DNA of 64,000 nt, from contig OY723318.1 in NCBI GenBank assembly GCA_963210315.1, forward strand, positions 558,001-622,000, given 5' to 3'. The DNA is from Rhynchopus euleeides (taxonomy: Eukaryota; Euglenozoa; Diplonemea; Diplonemida; Diplonemidae). Numbering within the stretch: position 1 is the stretch's first letter; the number at the start of each line of letters is the position of its first letter. The translations under genes and the position numbers were made by a program. Of this stretch, positions 9,996-19,526 are shown piece after piece. A model generated the notes under the pieces. It was not told the origin of the DNA and ran no database searches. It saw only the letters and a program-made list of their open reading frames with translations.

Positions 9996-10016
9996 CCAGC
10001 ACCGTGCCACCGTGTA

Positions 10017-10939
10017 CGACTTGAATCTTTAGGATTAACACCTTCATGCCACTTCATGTCACAGGGCCTCAACACAGCCCTGAGACAGGAAGTGTGCGGT
10101 CAACAAAAATTACACAGTTGCTGGACAGGGCGTCCACAACAGAGCGAAAGGATCACAATTTTTTGCTATAACCTGCTCAGGTCACGATAAAAAAAGACTG
10201 TTGGCAGCGCACGTATGGACACCCATACACACACACAGGTGCGCACAAACAAATCTCGGCGTAGCCAACGTAGGAAGCTATCGCTGCGACTCTCCTTTGC
10301 AGGACACACCTTCACATCCCGGGAGGCTGTGGGGGGTATGCCTGAGGCCGAGGCAATGCCGAAGGCCGTGCTGCGAACCCTTTTAGTTCAGTTGATTCTT
10401 TGAATGTTGCGACAGGAGTAGGGGTCCCTCAGTTGGTAGACTGTAGCGGTTGGTGCGGGGTGGATCCTGACAGTCTTCCTGTTTGTTTTTGCGATCTGTG
10501 CACCCGCAATAAGAGTGTGTTTCTCCCGAAAGATGAATACCGCGTGGGGGACTCTCAACAGATCAAACGAATCGCAAAAGCCGCAGGGGCACAGGGGTGT
10601 ACGTGTGTGTGTGTGTGTGGGGATCCGAAGTACCCACCTTCAAAATACCGGTGGCGATCCCACCTCCCCCCACTGACCTTTTTTATTCTTCTTCTTCCTC
10701 TTCTTGCTCCCTGCTATATAGTGCCCACACCAGGGTCACACACAGCATAACCACTGTTGACAGCGCATGTCCGGACACCCCGCAGCACATGATAGCTTTC
10801 CCCCCCAGCCCCCTCCCCCCCCGCCTCGCCCCCCTTAACCCTTCGCAACGGCACGCGATATTTTGATTGACACCGCACAGCAGGGCCGCGCCCCCCCCAT
10901 CCCCACCCCCTGGGACCAGGCCCCTGTGCCCCTCACACG
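10017..10939. other. Intergenic with microsatellite and pyrimidine tracts
   Basis: No gene seen. A GT microsatellite lies near 10600-10618, a TTC-rich tract near 10680-10705, and C runs near 10800-10830 and 10890. A block at 10190-10255 (GACTGTTGGCAGCGCA ... GCGCACAAACAAA) recurs in diverged form at 48985-49052. The region presumably holds the promoter of the glycosyltransferase. Confidence 0.45.
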
Positions 10940-12220
10940 ATGCAACCAGCGAGGATGCGTGTCGCGCTTCTCTCCGCTTGCATCTTCTACTGGGCTGCCT
11001 TCTCTGGGCTGGGCCACCGCGGCGAAAATGAGAGCGCCGGGACACACACGGGGCAGACCGGGGCGAATCCTCACGCCGCAGCCCCCAGCAGCAGCAGCGG
11101 CACGCCTCTCACGCTCACCTCTCCTGAGGAGCTCAGGGAGCTTGTCAGGCAGGGCGGTGTGCGTGTCCAGGATGGGGTCCCGCTGCTGTTCCACCAGTCG
11201 CATAAATCCCGCGGCTCGCTGAAGCCGAGGTATAAGCAGTGGATGCAGACCTGGAACAGCATGTACCGCAGCGAGGAGGGATGGCGGCACGTGTTCTGGA
11301 CAGACGAGGATAACGACAGGCTTGTCGCGGAGACGCTGCCCTGGTTTCTCGGCACGTTCAGGTCGTACCCCCACTTCATCCAGAAGGCGGATATGGCACG
11401 CATCGCCGTGCTGCGTGCCTATGGGGGCGTGTATGCCGACATCGACTATGAATGTCTCGCCCCGTCCTGCCTTCGCAGCGCCACACGGCGCAACTGCTCC
11501 ATTAACCTGATGCAGGGGCCCAACCGCGATATCGACGGGCTGTTTCAGAACACCTTGATGACAGCAAAGCTGCTTCCTGAAGCGGAGCGCTTTTGGGATG
11601 CGACCCTCCACATCGCTGTGAACGAGACGCAGAACACCTCCTCGCGTGCGTGGTGGGGTGGCGTCGGGGCGGGGAGCGTGCTGACCTCCACCGGGCCAGG
11701 GCTTTTGACGCGGAGCTACGCGCATGCGAAAGGGGTTGACATCTCGGCCGCACGCGGGGTGATGCATAGCTACGACGGGGCGGCGCTGGAGAGGCTCGTG
11801 GGGGAGGTCCCCCTCAACCACGCCCCGGTGTGCGTGCTGCAGGAGCCGGTTTTCTCGGGGCAGGTGTCGGGCCCCTCCCCCGGGCTCGTGTCGGTGCACC
11901 ACAACACCAAGAGCTGGGTGAAGGACGTCCACTCCCGCTCCGTCTACCTTCCCCGGGTGCTCCCGTCGGTGCTGGCCATATCCACGCCCGTCTTCCTCTG
12001 CTCGCACCCCTGCGCCGCCGCCGCCTTTGCCACGCTGTTCTGCCTGTCGGCCGGGTTTCCCTCAAACCCGGGCGAGGTTGTGCTGGCGGTGGCTTCCGTC
12101 GCAGCGGCTGCAGCCGCCGCGCTCACCCCCCAGGCCAGGCAGTGGGCAGCACAGCACGAACAGCAGGCGGGGGTGGTCTATCTGGTCACGTCGGTCGTGA
12201 TGTACCTCATATTTAGGTGA
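10940..12220 (+). CDS. GT32-family (DXD) glycosyltransferase, type II membrane protein
   Basis: 426 residues. A short hydrophobic N-terminus (about 7-25) fits a signal anchor. PLLFHQSHKS (81-90) corresponds to the P-x-x-I/F-H-Q-x-x-K opening of Gly_transf_sug/GT32 proteins. HFIQKADMARIAVLRAYGGVYADIDYE (145-171) is the family signature, with the metal-binding DXD at Asp167-Ile-Asp169. Hydrophobic segments near 345-375 and 403-422 may re-anchor the protein. Family members are Golgi or ER mannosyl- and related sugar transferases (OCH1, SUR1/CSH1 types). The acceptor cannot be told from sequence. A GDP-mannose transporter encoded about 30 kb away would suit a mannosyltransferase, but that is only suggestive. 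Met6 is an alternative start. Confidence 0.85.
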   Translation: MQPARMRVALLSACIFYWAAFSGLGHRGENESAGTHTGQTGANPHAAAPSSSSGTPLTLTSPEELRELVRQGGVRVQDGVPLLFHQSHKSRGSLKPRYKQWMQTWNSMYRSEEGWRHVFWTDEDNDRLVAETLPWFLGTFRSYPHFIQKADMARIAVLRAYGGVYADIDYECLAPSCLRSATRRNCSINLMQGPNRDIDGLFQNTLMTAKLLPEAERFWDATLHIAVNETQNTSSRAWWGGVGAGSVLTSTGPGLLTRSYAHAKGVDISAARGVMHSYDGAALERLVGEVPLNHAPVCVLQEPVFSGQVSGPSPGLVSVHHNTKSWVKDVHSRSVYLPRVLPSVLAISTPVFLCSHPCAAAAFATLFCLSAGFPSNPGEVVLAVASVAAAAAAALTPQARQWAAQHEQQAGVVYLVTSVVMYLIFR

Positions 12221-12946
12221 AAGAAAGGAACAACGGAGCCAGCTGGGTTGCACTGCCTTTGCCGAAGATGGTGTTGTGCTGAAGCGCTCTCTAGGTACCT
12301 TCACCCCTCTCTCTCTCTCTCGTATGCTCAAAGCGTGAACATCCCTGTCACGAGAATACCCCCGCCCCTAAGGGGTTACCCTTCACCACATGAGCAACTT
12401 GGCCAGAGCTCTGTCTCTGTCTCTGTCTCTCTGTTTCTCACTCAAGCGGCTGCCAGCCGCTGGGTGTGCTCCTCTCCTGAAGCTCCAAGCGTCGGCCAGA
12501 GGCATCAGCACATCCCTCTAACTCTCGCTAGCTCTCAACTGCCTTGGCAGCGTGCCGCCAGGGCGGCAGTTTTGTGAACATGGTTCTGAGCAGCATTTCC
12601 CTAACCTATCACCCCACCCCCCCACCCCACCCCACCCCCTCTCCCCTGAAGCACCACCCAAAGGGGTGCCAAGAGCCGATCAAAGCGAAGAGTGTGTGGG
12701 TCGACTCACTCACTGCTGCCTCTCTCACCCCCCCTCTCTCTCTCTCTGCTGGACGATCCCAACGATTGTTACATGCGTTGTAACTTAGATGCTTTGTGGG
12801 GGGGGAGGGAGTGGGCGGCGGGAGGGGGAGTGTTTTGGACCTTGAAAAGGGTCGGCGAGAGGGCCGAGAGGCCGCATATCTGGTGCCCCTGAAAACCCGG
12901 ATGGAACTGCGGAAGAAGTACATCAGAACTGCGTCCTCCCCCGGAC
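12221..12946. other. Intergenic with CT-rich simple repeats
   Basis: CT microsatellite at about 12305-12320, a CTCTGT array at about 12410-12432, CCCCACCC runs near 12612-12640 and a G-rich tract at 12797-12832. No gene is supported. Confidence 0.5.
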
Positions 12947-13396
12947 CAGGCTGGTCGCTAACTTTCTGAATTCCGAGATCCCGTGGGATGATGGTCAGTC
13001 GTGGGGGGGGGGGGGGGGGGGTGGAAGTGGTGGCCATGCAGAAAATGCGGTTCGTACGCGATCGCGGCGGCGGCTTCGCCGCCGCCGCCGCGCGCCCACG
13101 ATCCAGGCCTGTCGCTAACTTTTTCGATTTTAGAGATTAGGTGGGCGGACGCTCCTGTTTTGGAGGGGATCAGGGGTACATTGTTACTTTACTTTCCCGT
13201 CGGTGGACCACTAGGTGGGCACGGTGTGAGGCGCTGGGTTCCTTCCGCGGTTCCTCTCCCGCTCGCGCCATCCTCGGGTGCCGGAGGAAACCAAAAAATG
13301 GCTTTCGGCACCATGATTCGACGCTACCCCCTGATATGCCACGGCCGTCGAAGCGCAAGGGCTTGGTTACTATATACTAGCCGGGCACACGCTACA

Positions 13397-13462
13397 TGGT
13401 CCACAGGGGGGTCTGGGGGGCAGAGCCCCCCAGCCGCCGGAGGCCACGGTCGTGAACATCTG
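13397..13462 (+). repeat. GC-rich hairpin module, copy 1
   Basis: Reads GGGGGGTCTGGGGGGCAGAG, then CCCCCCAGCCGCCGGAGG and GCCACGGTCGTGAACATCTG. The central G6/C6 segments form a hairpin. The module recurs at 13575, 28746, 51769, 51953, 52437, 52609, 63562 and 63743, nearly always inside CAGGG-ended elements. Confidence 0.8.
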
Positions 13463-13574
13463 TTCATTGTGGCGACAGATTCTGTGTGAGTTGGCTGCGT
13501 CCTCCTGAGGCTCCTGGAGTGGTTGGATTCCCTGACCTGATGGGAATCGAATGACTTGAGTACGAGACATACGC

Positions 13575-13635
13575 CACAGGGGGGTCTGGGGGGCGGAGCC
13601 CCCCAGCCGCCGGAGGCCACGGTAGTGAGCATCTG
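13575..13635 (+). repeat. GC-rich hairpin module, copy 2
   Basis: Same module as at 13397, about 178 bp downstream in the same orientation. It carries the GGGGGGCGGAGCCCCCC hairpin and the GGAGGCCACGGTAGTGA tail. Confidence 0.8.
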
Positions 13636-13901
13636 TTTCTGCAAAACCATACTCTTTGACCCTGGGGAATGGTGGGTGAATGAGGTGGTAGTGTGTGTTT
13701 CATCCCATCATTCCACCATCGGTGGAATGATGGTGGAATGATGAAATATCTAGGGGGGGGGAAACCCAGAATGAGTGGAATGATGAATGATGGTTAGCGA
13801 CCAGCCTGCCCCCGGACTCTTCAGGGGGGGGGGGGGGGAGGGGGCGAGGGCACCAACAAAACGTGATATTCTTATATTGTACCGCCCCCCCCCCCCCCCT
13901 A

Positions 13902-15066
13902 GGCATACTTGTCCCCCCATATGGGGAACCCCCTAAATCTGGGGGAAATATGGGGGGTCTCAAAACCCCGCCCCCATATGGGGAAAAAGGCTGAAAATAT
14001 GGGGAAAACCCGGTAAAATATGGGGGAATATGGGGGAAATATGGGGCCCATATGGGGGGATATGGGGGTATTCGTGCTGCAACGGGAGAACATCAAACCA
14101 CTCAGGCACGCGAAGTGCGCGTCGAAACCGGCCTCATGCCTTGTTGGGGATCCTCCAGGAGTCCGATCCTGGGGAGGTGCGCGCTCGTTCAGGTGTGGCC
14201 AGGTCTGGCCCCCCCCTGGAAGATCCCCCAGGTGGGTCGCACCGACCTCCTGTTCCTCTCCTGCGCCGACACAGCGGCAGCGGAGAGCGAACGCTTCCCG
14301 GTTTGGCGGGGCACCGCAGTGACAGCGGCAGCGATGGTGGACACATACGCACAGACACACATAGCGCGTTCAGGGTTAACAGCTCCTCACAACACACACT
14401 CTTGTGTTTTTAAGTCCTCACTCTCACACTCGCTGTCCTCCTCCTCTGGTGTGTTTGTGATTGCGAACTGCCCCCTGGGGTCCTTAATTAGACAAGGGAA
14501 TTCACAAGCAGTGCATTCTGGGGTGTCAGGCGCTTCCGCCGCTTTTGACCGCTCCGAGCGCCGAAAAGTCGGAGTCGACGCTCGTCACCAGGCAGCTTGA
14601 CATATTCAAGCTGCATCTGCCGGGTGGAATGAGACCTGTGAAGGCCAGTACAAGGACTGGCTGCAGGACGCAACTGTTCTGCCAGCAAAGACAGGACTAC
14701 TGGACAGCATGCTCTGATGACAGCTACTCAGACTTGAAGAAAGTGGCGGTCGGCACTCTCACAGCACCTTTTGTGGTCTGACTCGAGCACTTCAGCCGGG
14801 CGTTTCCTCTCTGCAGAAAGCGACGAGGTGAGATGGCTCTGCAAGGTGCTAGACGTCCCCTGTCAGTGGCTGACTTCACACCCTGTGAAAAGCAGAACGA
14901 AGAGAACTGTTTGCTGACTGCTTCCACCTGAGGAACCCCTGGGTTTTCCCCCATATATCCCCCATATGGGGGAAATATGGGGGAACAGGACTTGAAAAAC
15001 CCCCCATATTCCCCCCATATTTTCCCCATATTTTTGGCCTTCCCCATATGGGGGTACAAGTATGCC
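13902..15066. mobile_element. TA-flanked element with ATATGGGG subterminal arrays
   Basis: Ends are TA-GGCATACTTGT and ACAAGTATGCC-TA. Both subterminal regions (13915-14070 and 14940-15050) are filled with ATATGGGG/CCCCATAT units in both orientations. The left flank is a run of about 15 C. The right TA is also the left TA of the next element. The interior (14080-14930) shows no recognisable gene. Part of it (about 14112-14190) resembles a segment in intron 2 of the PX gene near 62153-62232. Confidence 0.75.
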
Positions 15067-15068
15067 TA

Positions 15069-16596
15069 GGGGGGGTCATAAGCCCCCCTAAAAACGTACG
15101 AAAACCAAAATTTTCAACATACCATCAGAACCGCCCTAATACCTGATCTGACCCGAAAATCCGACCCATACCCCCCCGGAAACTGTCTGGGGCCCACTTG
15201 TGACACCTGATACGCACTTTTGTGATGATTTTTTGGGGTCCTAAAAAATGTACCTCAGTTTCGTACCTTGCCTTTGTACCTGAACCACTCCCGACCGCAT
15301 TATTTCGTTCTTTGCCTTTTCTGCGGTGGTTCTGGCTCAGGTGGCACGCATGTTGCCTTCCCCAGTGCCTCGGCAAGGTCTTTCTTGACCTGATTAGTGG
15401 GAATGTTGTGTTGTTGCGTCAGCAGAATGAGTTCAGCCACCTTCTGGGTGTAGTACTTCGATCGCATATGGGTCATTGTGAGTACTTCGTACGCCTGGGA
15501 GGCTGCATCGGCATTAGTAGGCAGCGTTGTAGATGCTTTTGCTTCGTCGATCTTAGCCTGTGAAGGCACGATTGGGATATTGTACGCCCTGAGAGCCGAA
15601 GTGGCTGTGTAATGACTGTGTAATTTGCGCCCCGCAGGATATGCACACCACGCAGTCTCGACAACACGTATGAGAGTGTACCATGTGGGGACTCAACAAG
15701 GTCATTGGATCGGCATCTGCCTGCCGACTCAGCCCCCACACAGTGCGACCGCAAGGTCGCCGGATGTCTCAACGCCAGGGGAATACCCTCCCCTGGCGTT
15801 GTACAACCCTACTCTCAACCCTCGGGTCCTCTCCTGGAGGCGGTGGTGGCGGGCCCGCAACGCTTCGTACTTCCGGTACAGACTGAGGTAGTCTGCCCGG
15901 CTGACCCGCTCATTGCTTCCTAGATCATCTGCTGCTCTGGAGCTGCCATCACTCTCACTGCCCGTATCAGTTGGTGTGGGGGTAGGAGCAGGAGGAGTGG
16001 GAGGAGTAGGAGTGCAGGTGACATCTTTCTTGGCTAGCAAGGAACGCCGCTTTTCCCGCACGTGCGTGCAGTTGATGCACCACTGCATATATCTGTCGTC
16101 ACCACGTCCCACTCGCTCTCCTACGTACCCAGCCCGACGGAGCGCCCGAAATAATGTCGCCTCACCGATGTCGTGTGCCGTTTTCTTTTTACGCAGGTCT
16201 GCCACAACGCTCTCTGCCGAGACCCCGCACATCTCCCGTTTGGCGAGCGTCTTTCGAGCAAGGTACTCCTCTGCAGCAGCATCTGACACCTCTGCGAGGC
16301 CCTGGGCACGCGGCATGTGTTGCTCGGCGTGCTGAGTGAGCGTAGTGACACCCTTCCCTTGCAAAGAACGAAATAATGCGGTCGGGAGTGGTTCAGGTAC
16401 AAAGGCAAGGTACGAAACTGAGGTACATTTTTTAGGACCCCAAAAAATCATCACAAAAGTGCGTATCAGGTGTCACAAGTGGGCCCCAGACAGTTTCCGG
16501 GGGGGTATGGGTCGGATTTTCGGGTCAGATCAGGTATTAGGGCGGCTCTGATGGTATGTCGAAAATTTTGGTTTTGTACGGGCTTATGACCCCCCC
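15069..16596. mobile_element. TA-flanked poly-C-inserted element, copy 1
   Basis: Terminal inverted repeats of about 240 bp or more begin TA-GGGGGGGTCATAAG on the left and end CTTATGACCCCCCC-TA on the right. The right flank continues as a long C run. A spliced ORF on the - strand fills the interior and ends inside the inverted repeat. A second, internally deleted copy lies at 40615-41947 inside a host intron. Confidence 0.85.
15300..16313 (-). CDS. Candidate DNA-binding protein of the TA/poly-C element
   Basis: Read on the - strand, a natural start is MPRAQGLAEVSDA at 16313. SAESVVADLRKKKTA ... ATLFRALRRAGYVG resembles the helix-turn-helix of Tc1/mariner-type transposases, followed by C-x-x-C (WCINCTH). 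A Pro/Thr linker and a basic coiled stretch lead to about 15729. A second exon, apparently from an acceptor at 15558-15559 to 15300, reads AKIDEAKASTT through PPQKRQRTK and ends with a nuclear localisation-like tail. The donor site is uncertain. No DDE catalytic domain is visible, so the protein may be a binding factor or a truncated transposase. TA target duplications fit a Tc1/mariner relationship. Confidence 0.45.
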
Positions 16597-16763
16597 TACC
16601 CCCCCCCCCCCCCCTCTGGCCTGTATTTAGAAAATCAGACCGGGGGGGGGAATCTGTGACTCGCTTTTGCCAAAAAAACTGTTTGGCGGCCGTTTTTTTT
16701 CATTTTTGCGTTTCGTCTCATGGGAGGGGGAAGCCACTGCGGGAGGCCCCGCGGTGGCCGAGC

Positions 16764-16863
16764 CAGGGTTTTGACCAGACCTGCCCCTGGTCAAGAAAAG
16801 GTGTGGTCAGTGACCAGGGGTCTGGTCAATTTAGGCCTGGTCAACCACCTGGTCACAACCCTG
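16764..16863. repeat. Foldback repeat rich in GACCAG/CTGGTC
   Basis: Starts CAGGGTTTTGACCAG and ends CTGGTCACAACCCTG. Several CCTGGTCA motifs lie between, and the flanking GGTGGCC/GGCCACC extend the palindrome. About 100 bp, with no coding content and no matching 8-bp duplication. Confidence 0.6.
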
Positions 16864-17230
16864 ACTAGGCCACCGTGCCCTTGATGTGCATGTTTGTGTG
16901 GGTGCCCCCTCCCCCACCCCCCCCGGCGAAGGAGCAAAAGAGAAAAGGGCTGAAAGATAAAGACGCGGCAGCCAGAGTCACAACAACCAGACATGAGAAG
17001 GTAGGTTTTGGCACCACCACCACCGCCTCCTCCTCCTCCCCCACCCCCACCCCTCCTGGACTTGACACACCCTGCATCACGAGCGAAGGGACATCATACT
17101 TATGATCCCTTCTAATGGGGTGTTTGGTGAGATTTCCCCCACTTCCTCCGCCCCCAACCTCACTCGCGCACCACTACATTAACTACATTCTACTCTTTAC
17201 CCCCCCCCCCACCACCACCACCACCACCAC
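16864..17230. other. Intergenic with C-rich and CCA-repeat tracts
   Basis: C/A-rich sequence with a CCA trinucleotide tract at about 17206-17235. A CCTGCATCACGAGCGAAGGG motif (17071-17090) recurs in diverged form just right of the element at 40615-41947. No gene seen. Confidence 0.45.
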
Positions 17231-17362
17231 CACCATCTGAGTTTACGTTGGGAATTTGCAGCGGAGAGAGAGGCAGAGCACACTCACGCAACACCACCTT
17301 AATCAGGTTTTATACCCTGGGTGGTTCTTGCATCTTTGTTTTACCACCACCACTACCACCCC
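17231..17362 (+). repeat. Duplicated block upstream of the ubiquitin-like gene
   Basis: About 130 bp beginning ATCTGAGTTTACGTTGGG and containing CAGGTTTTATACCCTGGGTGG. It is roughly 93% identical to 20018-20153. This copy ends about 110 bp before the ATG at 17471. It could be a shared promoter or leader, or a dispersed repeat. Confidence 0.75.
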
Positions 17363-17470
17363 CCTCCTCCTAATGCAGGCGATATCTGAGCCCCCGCCCC
17401 CCTTCCCACTCCGCCTGCCTTACCCGGATCCCCTTTCCACATATACACACACACACCCTCACGCGCAACA

Positions 17471-18340
17471 ATGACGCTCTCTGGAAAGGCGAAGAGCGGT
17501 ACAAAGAGAGTTGACCCATCCACCACCGAGCTTCTCCTGACGAAGGCAAAGTCGCGTGATGCGAATGTGATCGTGAAGAAGGCCAAGACGAGGAAGGGGC
17601 TGAAGCGGAAGAAGGGGGCCACCGCCACAGCAGCACCCACACCCGCACACCCTGCGGCGGAGGTGCCGATGCAGCTGTTTCTGAGAAACCTGGCTGGGAA
17701 GACACTGTGCTTCAGGCCGATGCCCTCCGACACCGTGCTGCAGCTGAAGCAGGCGGTGCAAGACAAGGAGGGGCACCCTGTGAGGGATCTGCGGCTGCTC
17801 TTTGGGGGCAAGGTGCTGCGGGATGAGGCCACGCTGCGTGACAGCTCTGTCTCCACGGAGTCAACGGTTATTCTGATTGTGCAGCCGTCGAAGCCGAAGG
17901 GCCTGCAGGATGTCGTCTTTATCAAGACGCTGACGGGGAAGACTGTCGTGGTGCAATACGTCAGCAACGACACTGTGGAGAATTTGAAGGCGAAGATCCA
18001 GGACAAGGAAGGCATCCCGCCTGACCAGCAGCGCCTGGTCTTTGCGGGGGTCCAGCTGGAAGACGGCCGCACCGGGGCAGACTACGGCATCACTCCTGAG
18101 TCGACGGTGCACCTTGTCCTCCGCCTGCGTGGCGGTATGCTGACGGAGGAGAGTGGGAAGGCTGACTTCGGACTCTTTGGCGATGACGACGACGAAGAGG
18201 ATGAAGACGACGAGGAGGACGAGGCGCAGGAGGCAGCGGCAGCCCCCCCTCCGGCCATGGCCCCGCAGGTGGGCAATCTGGACGAGGATGAAGAGGAGGA
18301 GGAGGACGAGGAAGACGAAGCCTTCGGCCTGTTCGATTAA
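17471..18340 (+). CDS. Tandem ubiquitin-like protein with ribosomal P-stalk-like C-terminal tail
   Basis: 289 residues. The Lys-rich N-terminus (1-66) resembles a nuclear or nucleolar targeting or RNA-binding extension. A first, divergent ubiquitin-like domain spans 67-139. A second spans 147-222 and keeps [24 protein letters not shown] and the LRLRGG ending. Against ubiquitin, positions 48 and 63 are Val194 and Pro209 rather than Lys; positions 6, 11, 27, 29 and 33 keep Lys. RGG is not terminal. A 67-residue tail follows with FGLFG, an acidic run, an Ala/Pro hinge ([11 protein letters not shown]), a second acidic run and the terminal EAFGLFD. That ending matches the C-terminus of eukaryotic P0/P1/P2 stalk proteins, which recruits elongation-factor GTPases. 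Cleavage after RGG by a deubiquitinase would release the tail; this is inferred. I know no described family with this layout. Confidence 0.85.
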   Translation: MTLSGKAKSGTKRVDPSTTELLLTKAKSRDANVIVKKAKTRKGLKRKKGATATAAPTPAHPAAEVPMQLFLRNLAGKTLCFRPMPSDTVLQLKQAVQDKEGHPVRDLRLLFGGKVLRDEATLRDSSVSTESTVILIVQPSKPKGLQDVVFIKTLTGKTVVVQYVSNDTVENLKAKIQDKEGIPPDQQRLVFAGVQLEDGRTGADYGITPESTVHLVLRLRGGMLTEESGKADFGLFGDDDDEEDEDDEEDEAQEAAAAPPPAMAPQVGNLDEDEEEEEDEEDEAFGLFD

Positions 18341-19405
18341 ACCCCTATGTCACGTGGCAAGGCAACGAAAGAAAAAAAAATAACCGATTCGCCGAAATAA
18401 GGTGCCTGGCATGAAAGAAGAATCTCCAAAAAAAAAAGAATCGTCTAACATGCGGCGTTGGAACGAGGGGGGGGAGGTGGGGTGGGTGGAGTGTCAGCAG
18501 AGCGGAGAGATGCTCCCAATCGCATAATGCGTTGCTCGCCCCAAGGTGTGATGGATGCAGTGCATAGGGGGGGGGGGGTGAGACAGAGAGAGGGAGAGAG
18601 AGAGAGAAGGGGGAGGGATTCCCTCTATCGTATAGCACACTTGCCCCAGAACGAACTGCCGCCGTGAGGTGCAGGGGGGGTGGGGTGGGAGAGGGGAGGG
18701 GAGGGGAGGGGGGGTGGAGGTGGTGGTGAGTTTTTGTTTACACAGCCTGTCAGAGGCAAATGGGTGGGGTGGGGGTGGGGGGGAAAGAGTGACGCTACCC
18801 AGGAGGATCACTCCCCCTCCCCTCCCCACCCTCCCCCTGCCCCTTCCTCTCTCCATCGTCAGAACGATGCGATATAATATTACTGAATCGAGAAATTATA
18901 TGGAGTCCCGGTGCAAATACTGCAGCCCTTTTTAGTTCCAACTAAAGGGTTCGAACAACTACGAGTGTGATTCGTTGGTATATTCGGGGGGGGGGAGGGT
19001 CACCCTTTATCTGGCGGATTTCCTCCTTCAAAATAGCCACCGAACCAGGAGTAGCACGCGTGGGGAGAGGGGTGGTGCTGCCAGACTCTTCCTCCACCCT
19101 CTCCCCCCCACCCACCCCCGTCTCCCGCCCCTCCCGCTCTCTCTCAGCACACCCCCCCCCCCCCCCTCCGACCCTGCGTTTACCCCCCCCCCTCTTGCCC
19201 GTTCAAATACAAACGTTGCCTATTCACACCCTTCCTCGTTGAGCTGAAGCCAGGCTTCCTTGGGTGGGTGGCAGGTGATAACAGCACAACAGCACAAGGG
19301 GTAGCTGTTTGCTGTGTGTCAACGCAGCTCCGCCCCCCACCCCCCCTCCCTCCCTCGGATATATCACTGGATCTCAGAGACAACCTGCATGCCCTGTGGA
19401 AAATG
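18341..19405. other. Intergenic, low complexity
   Basis: A-rich, G-rich and GA-microsatellite tracts (18590-18610) and long C runs (19150-19190). No gene is supported. It presumably holds the 3' region of the upstream gene. Confidence 0.45.
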
Positions 19406-19526
19406 CTATCTGAGGGGGTCTTCGCTGGCCGTTATCCTTCGTCAATCTCCGTCAGTTTTCAGTTAATTCAACAGGAAATTCACCAAAATGCACTGAAGGT
19501 CACTCCGTAGCGAAGACCCCCTGAGA
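19406..19526. mobile_element. Small foldback element, about 120 bp
   Basis: Arms GAGGGGGTCTTCGCT and AGCGAAGACCCCCT enclose about 85 bp of AT-richer sequence. No clear target duplication. Resembles a MITE. Confidence 0.55.

Larger units (their letters stand above)
3580..10014. mobile_element. Two-gene transposon present as a 6.4 kb near-perfect inverted dimer
   Basis: Everything from 3580 to 6754 recurs as its reverse complement at 6859-10014, around a 104-bp unique spacer (6755-6858). Both copies of ORF2 translate identically, as do the shared parts of ORF1, so the arms are essentially identical. The visible differences are one extra 22-bp palindromic unit in the left terminal array and C/G-run lengths. 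The outer ends read TA-CACGGTGGCACGG and its complement, with TA outside both. Each end carries a cluster of GGGAGA...TCTCCC palindromes. Each arm runs from the outer end: terminal array, ORF2, then ORF1 toward the centre. Only the right arm plus the spacer gives a complete ORF1. A related non-dimeric copy at 54945-57646 shows the same ends and gene order. The superfamily is not one I can name. Confidence 0.85.
12947..13808. mobile_element. Non-autonomous hAT-like element, 8-bp TSD CCCCGGAC
   Basis: The left end is CAGGCTGGTCGCTAAC and the right end its exact complement, GTTAGCGACCAGCCTG. The 8 bp on each side are identical (CCCCGGAC at 12939-12946 and 13809-13816), the hallmark of hAT insertion. 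Inside are a G run, a GCGGCGG tract, two copies of the GC-rich hairpin module (13397-13462 and 13575-13635) and short ATTCCACC palindromes. There is no transposase. Confidence 0.85.

Noticed and set aside
13397-13462. Rho-independent terminator or bacterial REP element
   Set aside because: The G6/C6 hairpin recurs inside eukaryotic hAT-like elements and is not placed after genes.
18885-18965. Possible tRNA because of GGGTTCGAAC
   Set aside because: The bases around the motif do not pair as a T-arm, and no A box, anticodon arm or acceptor stem can be drawn.
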